DNA of 42,414 nt, from positions 1 through 42,414 of the forward strand of contig FIZJ01000032.1 of NCBI GenBank assembly GCA_900019385.1, given 5' to 3'. The notes beneath the pieces were generated by a model. It was not told where the DNA came from. It ran no database searches and saw only the letters and a program-made list of their open reading frames with translations. Both the position numbers and the translations under genes were made by a program. The first letter of the stretch is position 1, and each line of letters starts with the position of its first letter. Positions 9,801 to 18,804 of the stretch are shown here, piece after piece. The stretch is from an uncultured Clostridia bacterium (GTDB taxonomy: Bacteria > Bacillota > Limnochordia > Darwinibacteriales > DTU012).

Positions 9801-10066
9801 TGGGGGACGATTTGACGCCGGCCGCCATGGCTCGTAACTGCGAGTTTATAATGGTGGTTACCCCAAACAAGGCGGCAGCACTTGAACAGGCGGATGTAGT
9901 GCTGCCGGGAGCCCATTTCCTGGAAACCGACGGCACGGCGTACAACTTCGAAGGAAGGCTGCAGGATTTGGCTGCGGTTAGCCTGCCGCCTGCAGGGAAA
10001 GACAACCTGGAAGTGCTTGATCTGATTGCAGGTTCCGCGGGCGAAAGCCTGAAAATGGCCAAATAA
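6833..10066 (+). CDS. Fused [2Fe-2S]/GltD-NfnB-like/ferredoxin/truncated MopB protein (StnC-like)
   Basis: A 1077-residue multidomain oxidoreductase. In order: plant-type [2Fe-2S] domain (Cys36, 47, 50, 62); a GltD-type N-terminal FeS module (EHCGDCVAPCQHACPAG, CGRVCPRFCEDAC); an FAD Rossmann motif (VVGGGPAGLTAAYY); an NADPH-type Rossmann motif (VVGGGNTAMDAART with following YRRSREEMP); two [4Fe-4S] motifs (CILCGRCVLAC, CQSCGLCTTVC); and a molybdopterin-oxidoreductase-type Fe4S4 segment (CLQCDLGCGLEI, GVLCRKGSF). A shortened MopB domain follows that lacks an obvious catalytic Cys/Sec motif and the C-terminal cofactor domain. This plan fits the Stn electron-bifurcating transhydrogenase (NADH, NADPH and ferredoxin), known from Sporomusa. 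A fused NuoG-like diaphorase is the alternative. ATG 6833 overlaps the upstream stop. Confidence 0.85.
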   Translation: MAKVTIIIDGKTHAAEAGKNFLAEALALGIDIPHLCYDPRIEPFGACRLCIVEVNGRPVPACSLQVAEGMEVVTKSPGITQLRKMALELLMAEHCGDCVAPCQHACPAGIDIQGFIAHINNGDFISAGKLIRERMPLPSVCGRVCPRFCEDACRRNLVDQPVDIRGLKRFAGDRWLERLGDETPEAQPDTGFKVAVVGGGPAGLTAAYYLALAGHQVTLYDAGPELGGMLRYGIPEYRLPKDILDREISVITRLCREVIVGQELGRDFTLDELQSRFDAVFIGIGCQEAQLPGYEKQDLPGVYSGIGFLRDVTLGKPVNLGKRVAVVGGGNTAMDAARTAVRLGAEEVTVIYRRSREEMPAQPIEVEEAMEEGVQFLFLTNPKGFIGEDHVEALQLVKMELGPADSSGRRRPVEVPGSEFTMPVDTVILALGQKVDQELIAGLNVEQTKWGTFTEVPKTGVFAAGDCVSGAATVVEAIGNARKIAVEIDAYLTGEVIKDGISFAISRGGLDELDPAEFADKPKIPRSLTKHLGVAQRIGGFAEYDLGYTAEEAQREAKRCLSCGCLDAATCELRKLADQFDVEMQAFSPTPKRYELDQSHPFIHRDQNKCILCGRCVLACSELAGFGVLGFVDRGFGTTVQPALGLPLAEVCQSCGLCTTVCPTAAITVNYPWAARGPWEVEQVVQTTCLQCDLGCGLEISTVGGKIVGVKSDLNHPVSSGVLCRKGSFNYDFLYSNRVTEPLVKTEDGFKPAAWDEALSLVDQRLRQIRAKYGPNSIGIVASPRLTNEEYRQLKRFAAGLGTEMIGSTAAGWGGMIAQSPAPSSLAAVDEADLVIVLNTNLRRDYLPAAARIDRRIKNGGTVVVFGEDCCGFKAKDVSHIKLDKAQQEQLLAVLAEGMEISAADLPEQARAEITTLLELYRRAKNIVLITAEGSLAREALANLARLVRISAKNDSLILLHNHGNLQGQLRAGIPQQEIDYENIRALVVVGDDLTPAAMARNCEFIMVVTPNKAAALEQADVVLPGAHFLETDGTAYNFEGRLQDLAAVSLPPAGKDNLEVLDLIAGSAGESLKMAK

Positions 10067-10091
10067 GGTCTCAGCCGGCAGTATGTTTTGC

Positions 10092-10126
10092 AAGCTGACA
10101 CTGCTTGAAGGCGGTGTCAGCTTTTT
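10092..10126 (+). terminator. Rho-independent terminator after the Stn-like operon
   Basis: A 10-bp perfect stem (10092-10101 with 10114-10123) and a 12-base loop lead into a TTTTT tract, 25 bases after the StnC-like stop. It separates the redox operon from the arabinanase gene. Confidence 0.85.
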
Positions 10127-10205
10127 AGTAAAGGAAACTGATCTTTCGGCACGAATATATCTGTGTTAAAAGAACGTTTCTGGTGAAAGGAGCGGGCATT
10201 GAGAC

Positions 10206-11669
10206 ATGTTTCGGATCTGCTTTCTCAAGGTTTCTGCCGCAGCACTGTTCGTCGCGCTGAGTTTCAGCGCGCTCAGTTTGGTGGGCGTTATGGCTGCGGA
10301 TCCTACTCACCGGCCGCTTTTCCTGCGCAATGCCGTTGTGCACGATCCTTCGGTGGTCAAGGTCGGCGGCACATACTACATTTTCGGATCGCACCTGGCG
10401 GCGGCCAAAAGCGACGATCTGATCAACTGGACCCAGATTTCCACCAACGCCAGGGTCGGGAACCCGCTTGTCCCCAATCCCCGCGATGAGATGCGGGAAG
10501 CGCTGGAATGGGCTCAAACCAACACATTTTGGGCTCCGGATGTGATTCAGCTGGAGGATGGGCGCTTCTACTTCTACTACTGCGCCTGTGAAGGTTCGAA
10601 GCCTTTGTCCGCCATGGGAGTGGCGGTATCAGACAATATCGAAGGGCCATACACCGATCTCGGAGTGTTCCTCAAGTCCGGCATGGTGGGGATTGGTGCG
10701 GACGGCACCTGGTATAACGCCAACATTCATCCCAATGTGATCGATCCGCATGTCTTCTTCGACAAGGACGGCCAGCTGTGGATGGTTTACGGATCCTATT
10801 CCGGCGGCATTTTCATCCTGAAGATGGATCCCAAGACCGGGTTTCCCCTCCCAGGCCAAGGCTACGGCAAGAGACTGTTGGGCGGGCGCCACAGCCGGAT
10901 CGAAGGGCCTTACATCCTCTACAGCCCCGACAGCGGTTACTACTATCTCTTCCTATCATTCGGCGGTTTGGGAGCAAACGACGGGTACAACATCCGGGTT
11001 GCCAGATCCGAAAACCCAGACGGCCCGTATTTCGACGCCAAAGGGACCAACATGGAAGTGGTGGTGGGGACCGGTTCCTTGTCCAACGACTCTACCATCG
11101 CTCCACACGGTGTCAAGTTGATGGGGAACTATCAGTTTCTCCAGGTGGACGGCGAGCCGAGAGGGATCAGCCGGGGATATAAATCGCCGGGGCACAATTC
11201 CGCTTATTACGACCCGGATACCGGCAAGTATTTCATCATCTTCCACACCCGCTTTGTCAACCGGGGCGAGCAGCATGAAGTGCGGGTGCATCAGATGTTC
11301 ATAAATGAGGACGGCTGGCCGGTGGTGGCGCCGCACCGCTATGCCGGCGAGACCATCCGGGAGTATGGGAAGGAAGAAGTGGTTGGGGCGTATAAGTTCA
11401 TCAACCACGGCAGAGATATCACAGGGAAGGTCAAGGAATCGGTTGTGATCCGGCTCGAAGCGGACGGGACAGTCTCCGGCTCCTTGAACGGCAGTTGGAG
11501 CCATGAAGGGTACAATCTCACCATCACTGTCGAGGGTGTTGAGTACAAAGGTGTCTTCATCCGCCAGTGGGACGATGATCAGGCTGTGTGGCTGATGGCG
11601 TTCACCGCCTTGTCGGCGGACGGCACTGCTGTCTGGGGAAGCAAGGTCGCCTGGGCGGACAACATTTGA
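10206..11669 (+). CDS. Secreted endo-alpha-1,5-L-arabinanase, glycoside hydrolase family 43
   Basis: A 487-residue exported enzyme that would cut arabinan side chains of pectin. It has a signal peptide (hydrophobic 9-29, cleavage likely after VMA at about residue 30). The five-bladed propeller carries the three GH43 acidic residues: base Asp47 in VVHDPSV, pKa-modulating Asp180 in VIDPHVF, and acid Glu233 in SRIEGPY. FWAPDV and NAPH-like motifs (STIAPHGV) also fit. The final ~120 residues (from VVGAYKFINHGRDI) form the C-terminal beta-barrel seen in two-domain arabinanases such as Bacillus Abn2. The ribosome site AAAGGAG lies somewhat far (about 13 bases) from the ATG. The gene follows a terminator, so it has its own promoter, which I could not place confidently. 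Confidence 0.88.
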   Translation: MFRICFLKVSAAALFVALSFSALSLVGVMAADPTHRPLFLRNAVVHDPSVVKVGGTYYIFGSHLAAAKSDDLINWTQISTNARVGNPLVPNPRDEMREALEWAQTNTFWAPDVIQLEDGRFYFYYCACEGSKPLSAMGVAVSDNIEGPYTDLGVFLKSGMVGIGADGTWYNANIHPNVIDPHVFFDKDGQLWMVYGSYSGGIFILKMDPKTGFPLPGQGYGKRLLGGRHSRIEGPYILYSPDSGYYYLFLSFGGLGANDGYNIRVARSENPDGPYFDAKGTNMEVVVGTGSLSNDSTIAPHGVKLMGNYQFLQVDGEPRGISRGYKSPGHNSAYYDPDTGKYFIIFHTRFVNRGEQHEVRVHQMFINEDGWPVVAPHRYAGETIREYGKEEVVGAYKFINHGRDITGKVKESVVIRLEADGTVSGSLNGSWSHEGYNLTITVEGVEYKGVFIRQWDDDQAVWLMAFTALSADGTAVWGSKVAWADNI

Positions 11670-11685
11670 TCAAGATCCAATTTTT

Positions 11686-11714
11686 GGAGGAAACTGCCCA
11701 TGCATCCAGAATAG
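11686..11714 (+). other. Four-codon mini-ORF with a strong ribosome site
   Basis: TTGGAGGAAA at 11684-11693 is a near-ideal ribosome site placed nine bases before an ATG at 11700. The frame reads Met-His-Pro-Glu and then stops (TAG 11712-11714). It lies in the 91-base gap between the arabinanase and the P-II-like gene. It may be a regulatory minicistron or the remnant of a lost gene start; nothing else supports a function. Confidence 0.3.
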
Positions 11715-11760
11715 ATCACATTACACCCGGCACAGCTGGATGTGGAAAGGGGGAGTTGCT

Positions 11761-12087
11761 GTGTATTTGCTCTTAGCCATTCTTGCCGATCCCGACCAAG
11801 TACCCTACGTCTTGGAAGGATTCTTGACAGTGGGGATCGATCGAGCCACCGTTGTTGACAGTATCGGCATGGCCCATCTGATGGCCGACCGCGTTCCTAT
11901 CTTTTCTCGTTTCGCTTCATTGGGTGTAAGTGAACGCTACAACCGCATGGTTTTCGTAATCCTCAAGTCCAAAGAGCAGGTGGATGGAGCGATCAATGTG
12001 ATTCAAGAAGTGGTAGGCGACTTAAGCCAGCCGCGGACAGGCGTGGTCTGCGTGATCCCTGTTGAACGGGCTTTGGGATTGAGTTAA
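11761..12087 (+). CDS. Small P-II-like regulatory protein
   Basis: A 108-residue soluble protein with the size and pattern of the P-II/P-II-like trimer fold: an N-terminal strand (VYLLLAILADPD), a helix, a central strand with loop, a second strand (MVFVILKSKEQVDGAINVIQEVVG) and a C-terminal strand (TGVVCVIPVERALGL). Typical GlnB motifs (YRGAEY, GDGKIF) are absent, so it is not a classical GlnB/GlnK. The GTG at 11761 is preceded by AAAGGGGGAG at about six bases, which makes it better than the ATG at 11740. It is followed by a terminator. A second P-II-like protein is encoded at 35988. The effector and partner are unknown. Confidence 0.65.
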   Translation: MYLLLAILADPDQVPYVLEGFLTVGIDRATVVDSIGMAHLMADRVPIFSRFASLGVSERYNRMVFVILKSKEQVDGAINVIQEVVGDLSQPRTGVVCVIPVERALGLS

Positions 12088-12110
12088 ACGGGCTTATAGC
12101 GAAGAAACCA

Positions 12111-12151
12111 AAAAGCAGCTGTCGGCGAAGGTTTTGCCGGCAGCTGCTTTT
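12111..12151. terminator. Terminator between convergent P-II-like and PHP genes
   Basis: A 13-bp stem (12114-12126 with 12136-12148, one G-U pair) and a 9-base loop are flanked by AAAA on the left and TTTT on the right. It can therefore work in both directions between the convergent genes. Confidence 0.85.
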
Positions 12152-12177
12152 ATCTGCTTTCAGCATATGGTATGCGG

Positions 12178-13488
12178 CTAGCTCTGGAATCGGCTCTGGC
12201 CAATAGCTTTGTAAACCTCGATCCGCTCAGCCAAGTCCGGATACTTAGCCGCCGTTTCCGGAGCAAAGAATGCCTGCTTCAGATTCTCGGTCGCCGCGAT
12301 CTCGTGGCCGATCAGAGCCCAGGTGGAGTCCACCAGGTTTCTGAACTCCGGCCGGGCCAGCGCTTCACAGATGAAAGACTGCCGCGGCGTGTTGATGTCC
12401 TCACCGCTGATTTCAAACAGATTATGCTTGCGGCATAGTTCCTTCACCCGCAGCAGCTGCTCCAGAGTGTTGCGGGAGGGCATGTAAGTTACGGCATTGA
12501 AGCCGAGATCCGTAAGCACATCAAAGAGCAGGTCCAGGTAGTCGTCTTCGAACTTCTGGGCCTTCTTGTCGCCTGTGACTGATTCTCCCACATCGCCGAG
12601 GTAGGCATAGGCCAGAATGCAGCCGATTTCGTTCGCCAAGTCGACGATCTCCGTGATCGGCGGGCATTCGTCGGCGGCGGGCAGATAGAACTGCTCCACC
12701 AGATCGCTTTTCAGCACTCCCAACAGATCGTAGGTGTAGTAGGGGTTGTCAGCATCCAGCAGATAACCTTCCAGCTTGGAGCTGAAGTTGAGCTTAAGCT
12801 TGGATTTCAGGAAATCCACCAGCTTGGCGCCTTTGCCAAAGCGGTCGATCAGCTTCAGCGAGAGGGCATAAAGGATATGCCGCTCGGTGATGCTGCCGCC
12901 TTCTTTGGCCCGGGAGAGGGGGACGATGTCTTTGGCGAAGTCCACTTTGATTCCGTATTTCGCAAGCCCGATGTTCAGCCGCGCGGCCATGGCCGCATTG
13001 CGGCGGTTGCGCCGCTTGCGGTAAGGCGCAAGATAGGCTGCCACCTTGTCGATCTGGGTGTGGGGAATTCCATGCAGGGCCACATAAGCCACAGAAATCT
13101 GATCCGGATTGTTGATCCTTCTTCCGTTCAGCGGAGTCTGGGAGAAATCGGAACGGACTTCGACACCGATGGTTGTGGCCAGCCCCACAATTTGCCCCGC
13201 CCGAATAAACTCCTTCGCACCGCTGATAGAGTCGTGATCCATGATCCCTGCTGTCGTCAAGCCGGCGTTGTAAGCCATCCACACCGCTTTTGTCGGCGAA
13301 TAGGGTGAAAAGGAATAGGTTGTATGAATATGGTTGTTGACAAACCCGCCCGGCTCAGGCCGTTTGATTTGGCCCTGCCTGATCAGAGCCTGGAGCTGCT
13401 CCAGGCTCTGCAGGCGGATTTGGCGGTCATCATGGTTCAAATCATCAATTAAACGGTTGACCAAACCTTGTTCCACGTTCTGACTCAC
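12178..13488 (-). CDS. PHP-domain metal-dependent hydrolase/phosphoesterase
   Basis: A 436-residue protein of the PHP (polymerase and histidinol phosphatase) superfamily, which uses bound metal ions to hydrolyse phosphoesters. Metal-binding motifs are visible: [15 protein letters not shown] (His-x-His at about residues 53-55), [17 protein letters not shown] and, near the end, [11 protein letters not shown] short helical N-terminal region precedes the domain. The gene starts with GTG inside the stop of the upstream fused E1 gene (GTGA overlap), so it is the last gene of the dehydrogenase operon and is probably translationally coupled to E1. The substrate is unknown. The longer spacing between motifs does not fit histidinol phosphatase. 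Confidence 0.85.
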   Translation of the reverse strand: MSQNVEQGLVNRLIDDLNHDDRQIRLQSLEQLQALIRQGQIKRPEPGGFVNNHIHTTYSFSPYSPTKAVWMAYNAGLTTAGIMDHDSISGAKEFIRAGQIVGLATTIGVEVRSDFSQTPLNGRRINNPDQISVAYVALHGIPHTQIDKVAAYLAPYRKRRNRRNAAMAARLNIGLAKYGIKVDFAKDIVPLSRAKEGGSITERHILYALSLKLIDRFGKGAKLVDFLKSKLKLNFSSKLEGYLLDADNPYYTYDLLGVLKSDLVEQFYLPAADECPPITEIVDLANEIGCILAYAYLGDVGESVTGDKKAQKFEDDYLDLLFDVLTDLGFNAVTYMPSRNTLEQLLRVKELCRKHNLFEISGEDINTPRQSFICEALARPEFRNLVDSTWALIGHEIAATENLKQAFFAPETAAKYPDLAERIEVYKAIGQSRFQS

Positions 13489-15956
13489 ACTCCATATTTA
13501 TTCCGCCGCAGCTGCTCGTTTCTGGTCCAGTTGGTTGTAGGCACATGGCCGTCCAAAGGCAGGATCTTCTCATGGATTGCGTCGATGATCCACTCAGGCT
13601 GCGGGAAGAAATACTTCTCGAACTCATGGGCCGGGGTGATCCAGTTCCGGGCGCCCACCACCACCGGAGGCGCGTCGAGATAATCAAAGGCAAGCTCGCT
13701 GATGGTCTGGGCCATGTCCTTCAAGTGGGATCCCCGTTCGCAGGCGTCGCTGGAAAGGACGATCCGTCCGGTTTTCTTCACTGATTCCAGCACCAGGTCG
13801 TAGTTGAACGGCACTATGGTGCGGGCGTCGATGACCTCTGCGGACAAGCCCCATTTTTCCTCCAGCATCTTGGCTGCGTCCAAAGCCCGGTACAAGGTGG
13901 CGCCTATTGTAAGGATGGTGATGTCTTTGCCCGGCTTCTTGATGTCCGGCTCGCCGATGGGCACTTCGTAGTAGCCCTCGGGGACACCCTCGAGATGGAA
14001 CATCTCACCGATGTCGTACAGCCGCTGGCTTTCAAAGAAGATCACTGGGTCGGTGCCGGCGAGGGCCGCGTTCATCAACCCTTTGGCATCATAAGGAGTG
14101 ACCGGGAAGACCACCTTCAACCCCGGGATATGGGCGCAAAGCGAAGTCCAGTCCTGGGAGTGCTGCGCGCCGTACTTGGAACCGACCGATACCCTAAGGA
14201 CCACCGGCATCTTCAGCAGGCCGCCGCTCATGGACTGCCACTTGGACATCTGGTTGAACACCTCGTCGCCTGCGCGGCCGAGGAAGTCACAGTACATCAG
14301 CTCCGCAATCACCCGGCCGCCGCAGAGGCCGTAGCCCACTGCCGAACCGGCGATGGCCGCTTCGGAAATCGGGGCGTTGAAGAAGCGGTGGTAGGGCAGT
14401 GATTCGGTCAAGCCGCGGTAGACAGCGAAAGCGCCGCCCCAGTCCCGGTTGTCCTCGCCGTAGGCGACCAGGGTCGGATCGGTGTAGAATTTGTCCAGAA
14501 TCGCTTCGAAGAGCGCGTCCCTAAGCTGCAGGGCCCTTGCTTTGGACACAGGTTTGCCGTCCTCGACGCCGACCCGGACTTTCTTTTGGATCTGCTGCAC
14601 CCTGGGGTTCTCCTCTTTCGGGATCAGCACCTCGCAGGGCCGGTCGTCGAATTTCTCCACTCGCCCGTTGGAGAACATCAGCTTGGCGATGAACTCCGGA
14701 TCTTTTTCCAGGTCGGCCCGGGGCGAGATCTCGGGGTCGATGGCCAGTTTGTAGATCCTGAACATCCTGGCCTTGATCTCTTCGTCGATAGCCGCGAACG
14801 CGGCTTCGTCCGCGACCTTGGCATCGATGAGCTTCTGCCTGTACATGACAATCGGATCCACTGCCATCCAGGTATCCAGCTCTTCCTTGGTCCGGTAGCT
14901 CGATGCGTCGGACGGGGAGTGGCCGGAGAAGCGGTAAGTGATCACATCCAGGAAGACAGGGCCGTTCTTCTGTTCGGTGATGATCGGCAGTTTCCGCCGA
15001 TACGCGTCGATCACCGCCAAGGGGTTGAACCCGTCGACACGCTCGGCGTGCATCTGGTTGACAGCGGCGGCCGCGGCCACCCGGGCTAGTTCTCTGTAGG
15101 CCATCGTTTCGCCGAAAGTCTGGCCGCCCATGCCGTAGAAGTTGTTGAAGAAATTGAAGATAATCGGGAGGCCGCCTTTGTGTTCGTCATCCCACAGTTC
15201 CCAGTACTGCTCCATAGCGGAGAAGTTCAGCGACTCCCAGACCGGGCCGCAGCCCATGGAGCCGTCGCCCAGGTTGGCGATGACCACGCCGGGTTTGCTG
15301 TTGACTTTCTTGAAGAGAGCGGCGCCGGCTGCGATCGGGCCTGACCCGCCTACGATGGCGTTGTTCGGGTAAATGCCGAAGGGCAGGAAAAAGGCGTGCA
15401 TCGAGCCGCCCATGCCCAGGTTGAACCCGGTGACACGGCCGAAGATCTCAGCCAACGCACCGTAAAGCAAAAACTCGACCGCCAGTTCCTTTACACCGGC
15501 GTTGGGGTTGGCTTTCTCCACAACGGCCAAGGTGGCGCCGTCCCAGTATTCTTTCATGATCTTGAGCAGTTCCTCTTCGGAAAGCTTGTCAATCGCTGAC
15601 AAACCTTTGGCGAGGATCTCGCCGTGGCTGCGGTGGGAACCGAATATATAGTCGTTGACACCCAGGAGATAGGCTTGGCCCACAGCGGAAGCTTCCTGCC
15701 CGATCGACAGGTGGGCCGGGCCGGGATAATTATATTCCACTTCGTTGTATCCACCGGTGGTTTTCACCAGGTTGAGCATGGTTTCAAATTCCCGGATGTA
15801 CATCATGTCCCGGTAGATGCGGATGAAATCCTCGGTGGAGTAGTTGGCCTTTTCTTCTTCGATCGTCTTGTTGTATTGGTTCACGGGGATGTCCTGGAAT
15901 TTGATGACACCGCTCTGCCGCACTTCCTCCGGACTAATAAACTGGCTTTTTGGCAT
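13485..15956 (-). CDS. 2-oxoacid dehydrogenase E1, fused alpha and beta subunits
   Basis: An 823-residue thiamine-diphosphate enzyme that decarboxylates a 2-oxoacid and transfers the acyl group to the lipoyl domain of E2. The N-terminal half is E1-alpha: [35 protein letters not shown], the ThDP motif starting GDGSMGCGP (about residue 230) and ending in FNFFNN, and SGHSPSD. The C-terminal half is E1-beta: [45 protein letters not shown] and the carboxy-terminal transketolase domain ([11 protein letters not shown]). Alpha and beta are usually separate genes in Bacillota; the fusion is less common. AAAGGAG lies at proper distance before the ATG. The substrate (pyruvate, acetoin or a branched-chain oxoacid) cannot be settled by eye. 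Confidence 0.9.
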   Translation of the reverse strand: MPKSQFISPEEVRQSGVIKFQDIPVNQYNKTIEEEKANYSTEDFIRIYRDMMYIREFETMLNLVKTTGGYNEVEYNYPGPAHLSIGQEASAVGQAYLLGVNDYIFGSHRSHGEILAKGLSAIDKLSEEELLKIMKEYWDGATLAVVEKANPNAGVKELAVEFLLYGALAEIFGRVTGFNLGMGGSMHAFFLPFGIYPNNAIVGGSGPIAAGAALFKKVNSKPGVVIANLGDGSMGCGPVWESLNFSAMEQYWELWDDEHKGGLPIIFNFFNNFYGMGGQTFGETMAYRELARVAAAAAVNQMHAERVDGFNPLAVIDAYRRKLPIITEQKNGPVFLDVITYRFSGHSPSDASSYRTKEELDTWMAVDPIVMYRQKLIDAKVADEAAFAAIDEEIKARMFRIYKLAIDPEISPRADLEKDPEFIAKLMFSNGRVEKFDDRPCEVLIPKEENPRVQQIQKKVRVGVEDGKPVSKARALQLRDALFEAILDKFYTDPTLVAYGEDNRDWGGAFAVYRGLTESLPYHRFFNAPISEAAIAGSAVGYGLCGGRVIAELMYCDFLGRAGDEVFNQMSKWQSMSGGLLKMPVVLRVSVGSKYGAQHSQDWTSLCAHIPGLKVVFPVTPYDAKGLMNAALAGTDPVIFFESQRLYDIGEMFHLEGVPEGYYEVPIGEPDIKKPGKDITILTIGATLYRALDAAKMLEEKWGLSAEVIDARTIVPFNYDLVLESVKKTGRIVLSSDACERGSHLKDMAQTISELAFDYLDAPPVVVGARNWITPAHEFEKYFFPQPEWIIDAIHEKILPLDGHVPTTNWTRNEQLRRNKYGV

Positions 15957-15979
15957 AGGTTCTCTCTCCTTTGCTTGAA

Positions 15980-17344
15980 TTAGAATTCAAAGATTGCTTC
16001 ACGGATGATCTCCGCCACCGTCGGGTGGGGGAAGACAAGCTCTTTGATATCCTCAAGGCGCATTTCTGACTCAATCAGCATGGCTGCGCCGTAGATGATC
16101 TCGCTGGCTGGGTTGCCGATCATGTGCACTCCGATCACATTGCGGTACACCTTGTTGATCAGCACCTTGCAGATGCCGTCGCCGCCCTCGTTTTCCGCCA
16201 CATAGCGGCCGGAATAGCGCATCGAGAGATTGACCACTTCGTAATCAATGCCTTTGGCGGCGCAGGATTCTTCTGTTTCGCCAACACCGGCGACTTCCGG
16301 GTTGGTGTAGATCACTGCCGGAATGGCGTCATAGCGCATGATGTCCCGTTTGCCCAGCATGTTGTTGACGCAGACCTCCGCCTCCCGGTAGGCGGTATGG
16401 GCGAGCATCGAGCAGCCGTTGACGTCGCCTGCGGCGTAGACGCCCGGGACATTGGTCTGGCCGTACGCGTCGACTTTAACGGCGCCCCGCTCCAGTTCCA
16501 CACCGATGGTTTCCAAGCCGACACCAATGGTGTTCGGCCTGCGGCCTACACTCATCAGCACCTTGTCGGCGGGGACAAATTCCTGCTTGCCGTCGGCTTC
16601 GAAGACAACACCGTCGTCTTTGATCTCGGTGACTCTGGAGCTTAGGTGGAAGGTGACGCCTTTCTTCTGGTAGTTTTTCAGCAGGATGCTGGATATCTCC
16701 CGATCGGTTTGCCCGGCGATGTGATCCAGCATCTCGATCACTGTGACCTTGCTGCCGGCGGAGTTAAAATATGAAGCCATTTCCAGGCCCACAACGCCGC
16801 CGCCGATCACTACCAGTGACTCAGGCACTTCTTTTAGGTCGAGGATTTCACGATTGGTAAGGACAAATCCCTTCTCAAAACCTTCCTTCGTCCCGGGAAT
16901 GGGCGGGATGATGGCCGACGAGCCGGTGGCGATCAGCAGACGCCTGCCGGTGTAGGTTTCACCACCGGCGGCCACTTGGAAGCCTTCGCTGGTGCGGCCG
17001 AGAATCTTGCCTGTAGCATTGGCCACGTCCACTTTGAGGGCTTTCAGTTTGGAATTGATCCCCCCGACCAAGGTCTTGACCACCTTGTTCTTCCGCTTGA
17101 TCACCTGGGCGTGATCATATTTCACGTTTTCCGCTGTGACACCGTATTTCTCGCTGAAACGGGCATAGTCGTAGATCTTGGCTGAGTGGAGCAGTGTCTT
17201 GGAAGGGATGCACCCTTCGTTCAGGCAGACACCGCCGAGGAAGCGTTCTTCGATTACCAGAGTCTTGAACCCGGCAGCCCCGGCCCGTTCACCGGCCAGA
17301 TAGCCCGCGGGGCCGCCACCTAGGATGATCAGATCATAAACCAT
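15980..17344 (-). CDS. lpdA: Dihydrolipoyl dehydrogenase (E3)
   Basis: A 454-residue FAD- and NAD-dependent enzyme that reoxidises dihydrolipoamide on E2. It shows the FAD motif [15 protein letters not shown], the redox disulfide [13 protein letters not shown] (Cys40 and Cys45), the NAD motif [13 protein letters not shown], the second FAD motif [13 protein letters not shown], and the catalytic His-Glu pair in the C-terminal dimer domain ([14 protein letters not shown]). There is no fused lipoyl domain. It lies between E2 and E1 with short gaps (about 20 bases on each side), in the order E2-E3-E1. Confidence 0.93.
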   Translation of the reverse strand: MVYDLIILGGGPAGYLAGERAGAAGFKTLVIEERFLGGVCLNEGCIPSKTLLHSAKIYDYARFSEKYGVTAENVKYDHAQVIKRKNKVVKTLVGGINSKLKALKVDVANATGKILGRTSEGFQVAAGGETYTGRRLLIATGSSAIIPPIPGTKEGFEKGFVLTNREILDLKEVPESLVVIGGGVVGLEMASYFNSAGSKVTVIEMLDHIAGQTDREISSILLKNYQKKGVTFHLSSRVTEIKDDGVVFEADGKQEFVPADKVLMSVGRRPNTIGVGLETIGVELERGAVKVDAYGQTNVPGVYAAGDVNGCSMLAHTAYREAEVCVNNMLGKRDIMRYDAIPAVIYTNPEVAGVGETEESCAAKGIDYEVVNLSMRYSGRYVAENEGGDGICKVLINKVYRNVIGVHMIGNPASEIIYGAAMLIESEMRLEDIKELVFPHPTVAEIIREAIFEF

Positions 17345-17365
17345 ATTATCGCCTGCCTTCAGTCT

Positions 17366-18769
17366 TTATTTCGCCAGAAGCAGCGGGAAGTTCTCCAAGT
17401 TCTGTTTCAGCTCCTGCAGGAATCTTGCTGCCGGAGCACCGTCGACGGCCCGGTGATCAATGGTCAAGGACAGCGCCATGGCCGGGTAGTGGACATACTC
17501 GCCGTCAACGGGCTTCACTTTATAGTCAACTGCGCAAACACCAAGGATGCCTGTCTGCGGCGGGTTCAGAATCGGGGTGAAGGACTCGATCCCCAATGTG
17601 CCGAGGTTGGTCACGGTAAAGGTTCCCCCCTGCAGTTCGTCGGGATTGACGGAACCGGATTTGGCCTGGCTGATCAGGCGTTTGGCCTGCCGCGCAAGTT
17701 CGTCCAGGGATTTACGGTTGGCATCGAACAGGGTGGGCACCATCAAGCCCCGGTCCGTATCCACGGCAATGCCCAGATGGACGTTTTTAAACACTCTCAG
17801 GGTGTTGTCCAGGAAATGGGCGTTCAATTCCGGGTAGCCGGGCAAGGTCTTGGCGACGGCGAAGAGAATTATGTCGTTGAGGGTGATGTTTTCCAGGCCC
17901 AGTGCCGCGGGCGCCGCCTTCAGCCGCTGGCGGTACTCCAGGATCGCCGTGGCGTCGAAACTGGTATTGAGCGTCAGCTGGGCGGAATTGGCCAGTGACT
18001 GGTGCATGGCCTTGGCGATCAGCTTGCGGATGTTGGAAAGCGGCCGATCTTCATACTCGACAACCGGCGGAATCTGAGGACCGCCCAATTCAGCGGCGCC
18101 TGCGGGAACGCCGGCCGCGGGAGCAGCGGCTGCGGAATGGATGTCTTTTGTGGTGACTCTGCCGCCGATGCCGGTGCCTTCCACAGGCCGGCCGAGGGCG
18201 GCGTACGCCGCTTCCGCCGCGGGAGTCACTTTCGGCCCGGCTGCGATTAGCTTTTGCACATCCCGCTCGATGATGCGGCCTTCGGGGCCGCTGGGCTCTG
18301 CGTAACGCACATCAACATGGTGCTTTTGAGCCAGGTTCCTTGCTCTGGGCGAGATCTTGAGTTCTCCGGCCGCTGGTTGGACAGGCGCTGAGGAAACAGG
18401 GGCTGTGCCTGGAGCCGCCTCGGGAGCGGCAGCGGCGGCTTTGGCAGTTTCGGCTGGCGCGGCCTCGGCGCCAGATTCCACAGGCTGGCTTCCGGCCATG
18501 TTCTCAGGCAGGAAGGGCGTGATGTCCTCGCCTGGCTCGCCGATCACCCCCACCGGGGTCAGCACCGGAACTTCCGCATCGGCCTCGAAGAAGATCTCCA
18601 GCAGCACGCCGGATTCTTTTGCCTCTTCTTCGAAGCTGGCCTTGTCCGTTTCATAGGAGAACAGGACATCGCCTACTTCCACCCGGTCTCCTTTCTGCTT
18701 ATGCCATTCGGTAATAATACAGGTTTCCACGGAGATTCCCTGCCGCGGCATGATGATTGGTGTAGCCAT
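17366..18769 (-). CDS. Dihydrolipoamide acyltransferase (E2) with two tandem E3/E1-binding-like segments
   Basis: A 467-residue core subunit. It has one N-terminal lipoyl domain (residues 1-80; lipoylated Lys43 in SYETDKASFE), an Ala/Pro-rich linker, a peripheral subunit-binding domain (KISPRARNLAQKH...EGRIIERDVQKL, about 135-170), and a second, similar segment (KVTPAAEAAYAALGRP...GGRVTTKDIHS, about 178-212). After another linker comes the catalytic domain with active-site motif LTIDHRAVDGAPAARF. I choose the ATG at 18769, preceded by GGAGG eight bases upstream; the longer frame to 18808 overlaps the lipA end and adds no domain. The doubled binding segment is less usual. Acyl specificity is unknown. 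Confidence 0.9.
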   Translation of the reverse strand: MATPIIMPRQGISVETCIITEWHKQKGDRVEVGDVLFSYETDKASFEEEAKESGVLLEIFFEADAEVPVLTPVGVIGEPGEDITPFLPENMAGSQPVESGAEAAPAETAKAAAAAPEAAPGTAPVSSAPVQPAAGELKISPRARNLAQKHHVDVRYAEPSGPEGRIIERDVQKLIAAGPKVTPAAEAAYAALGRPVEGTGIGGRVTTKDIHSAAAAPAAGVPAGAAELGGPQIPPVVEYEDRPLSNIRKLIAKAMHQSLANSAQLTLNTSFDATAILEYRQRLKAAPAALGLENITLNDIILFAVAKTLPGYPELNAHFLDNTLRVFKNVHLGIAVDTDRGLMVPTLFDANRKSLDELARQAKRLISQAKSGSVNPDELQGGTFTVTNLGTLGIESFTPILNPPQTGILGVCAVDYKVKPVDGEYVHYPAMALSLTIDHRAVDGAPAARFLQELKQNLENFPLLLAK

Positions 18770-18804
18770 CAAATCGCCTCCACATATGTAAAATGAAAAC
18801 TTGT

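Noticed and set aside
4535-10066. Calling the three-gene cluster a bifurcating hydrogenase or formate dehydrogenase
   Set aside because: No H-cluster motifs and no catalytic molybdenum or tungsten site are present in the window, and the NADPH-type GltD module points to a transhydrogenase.
13545-15983. Several long plus-strand open frames opposite the E1, E3 and E2 genes
   Set aside because: They are mirror images of strongly conserved minus-strand genes, lack ribosome sites and have no recognisable motifs.
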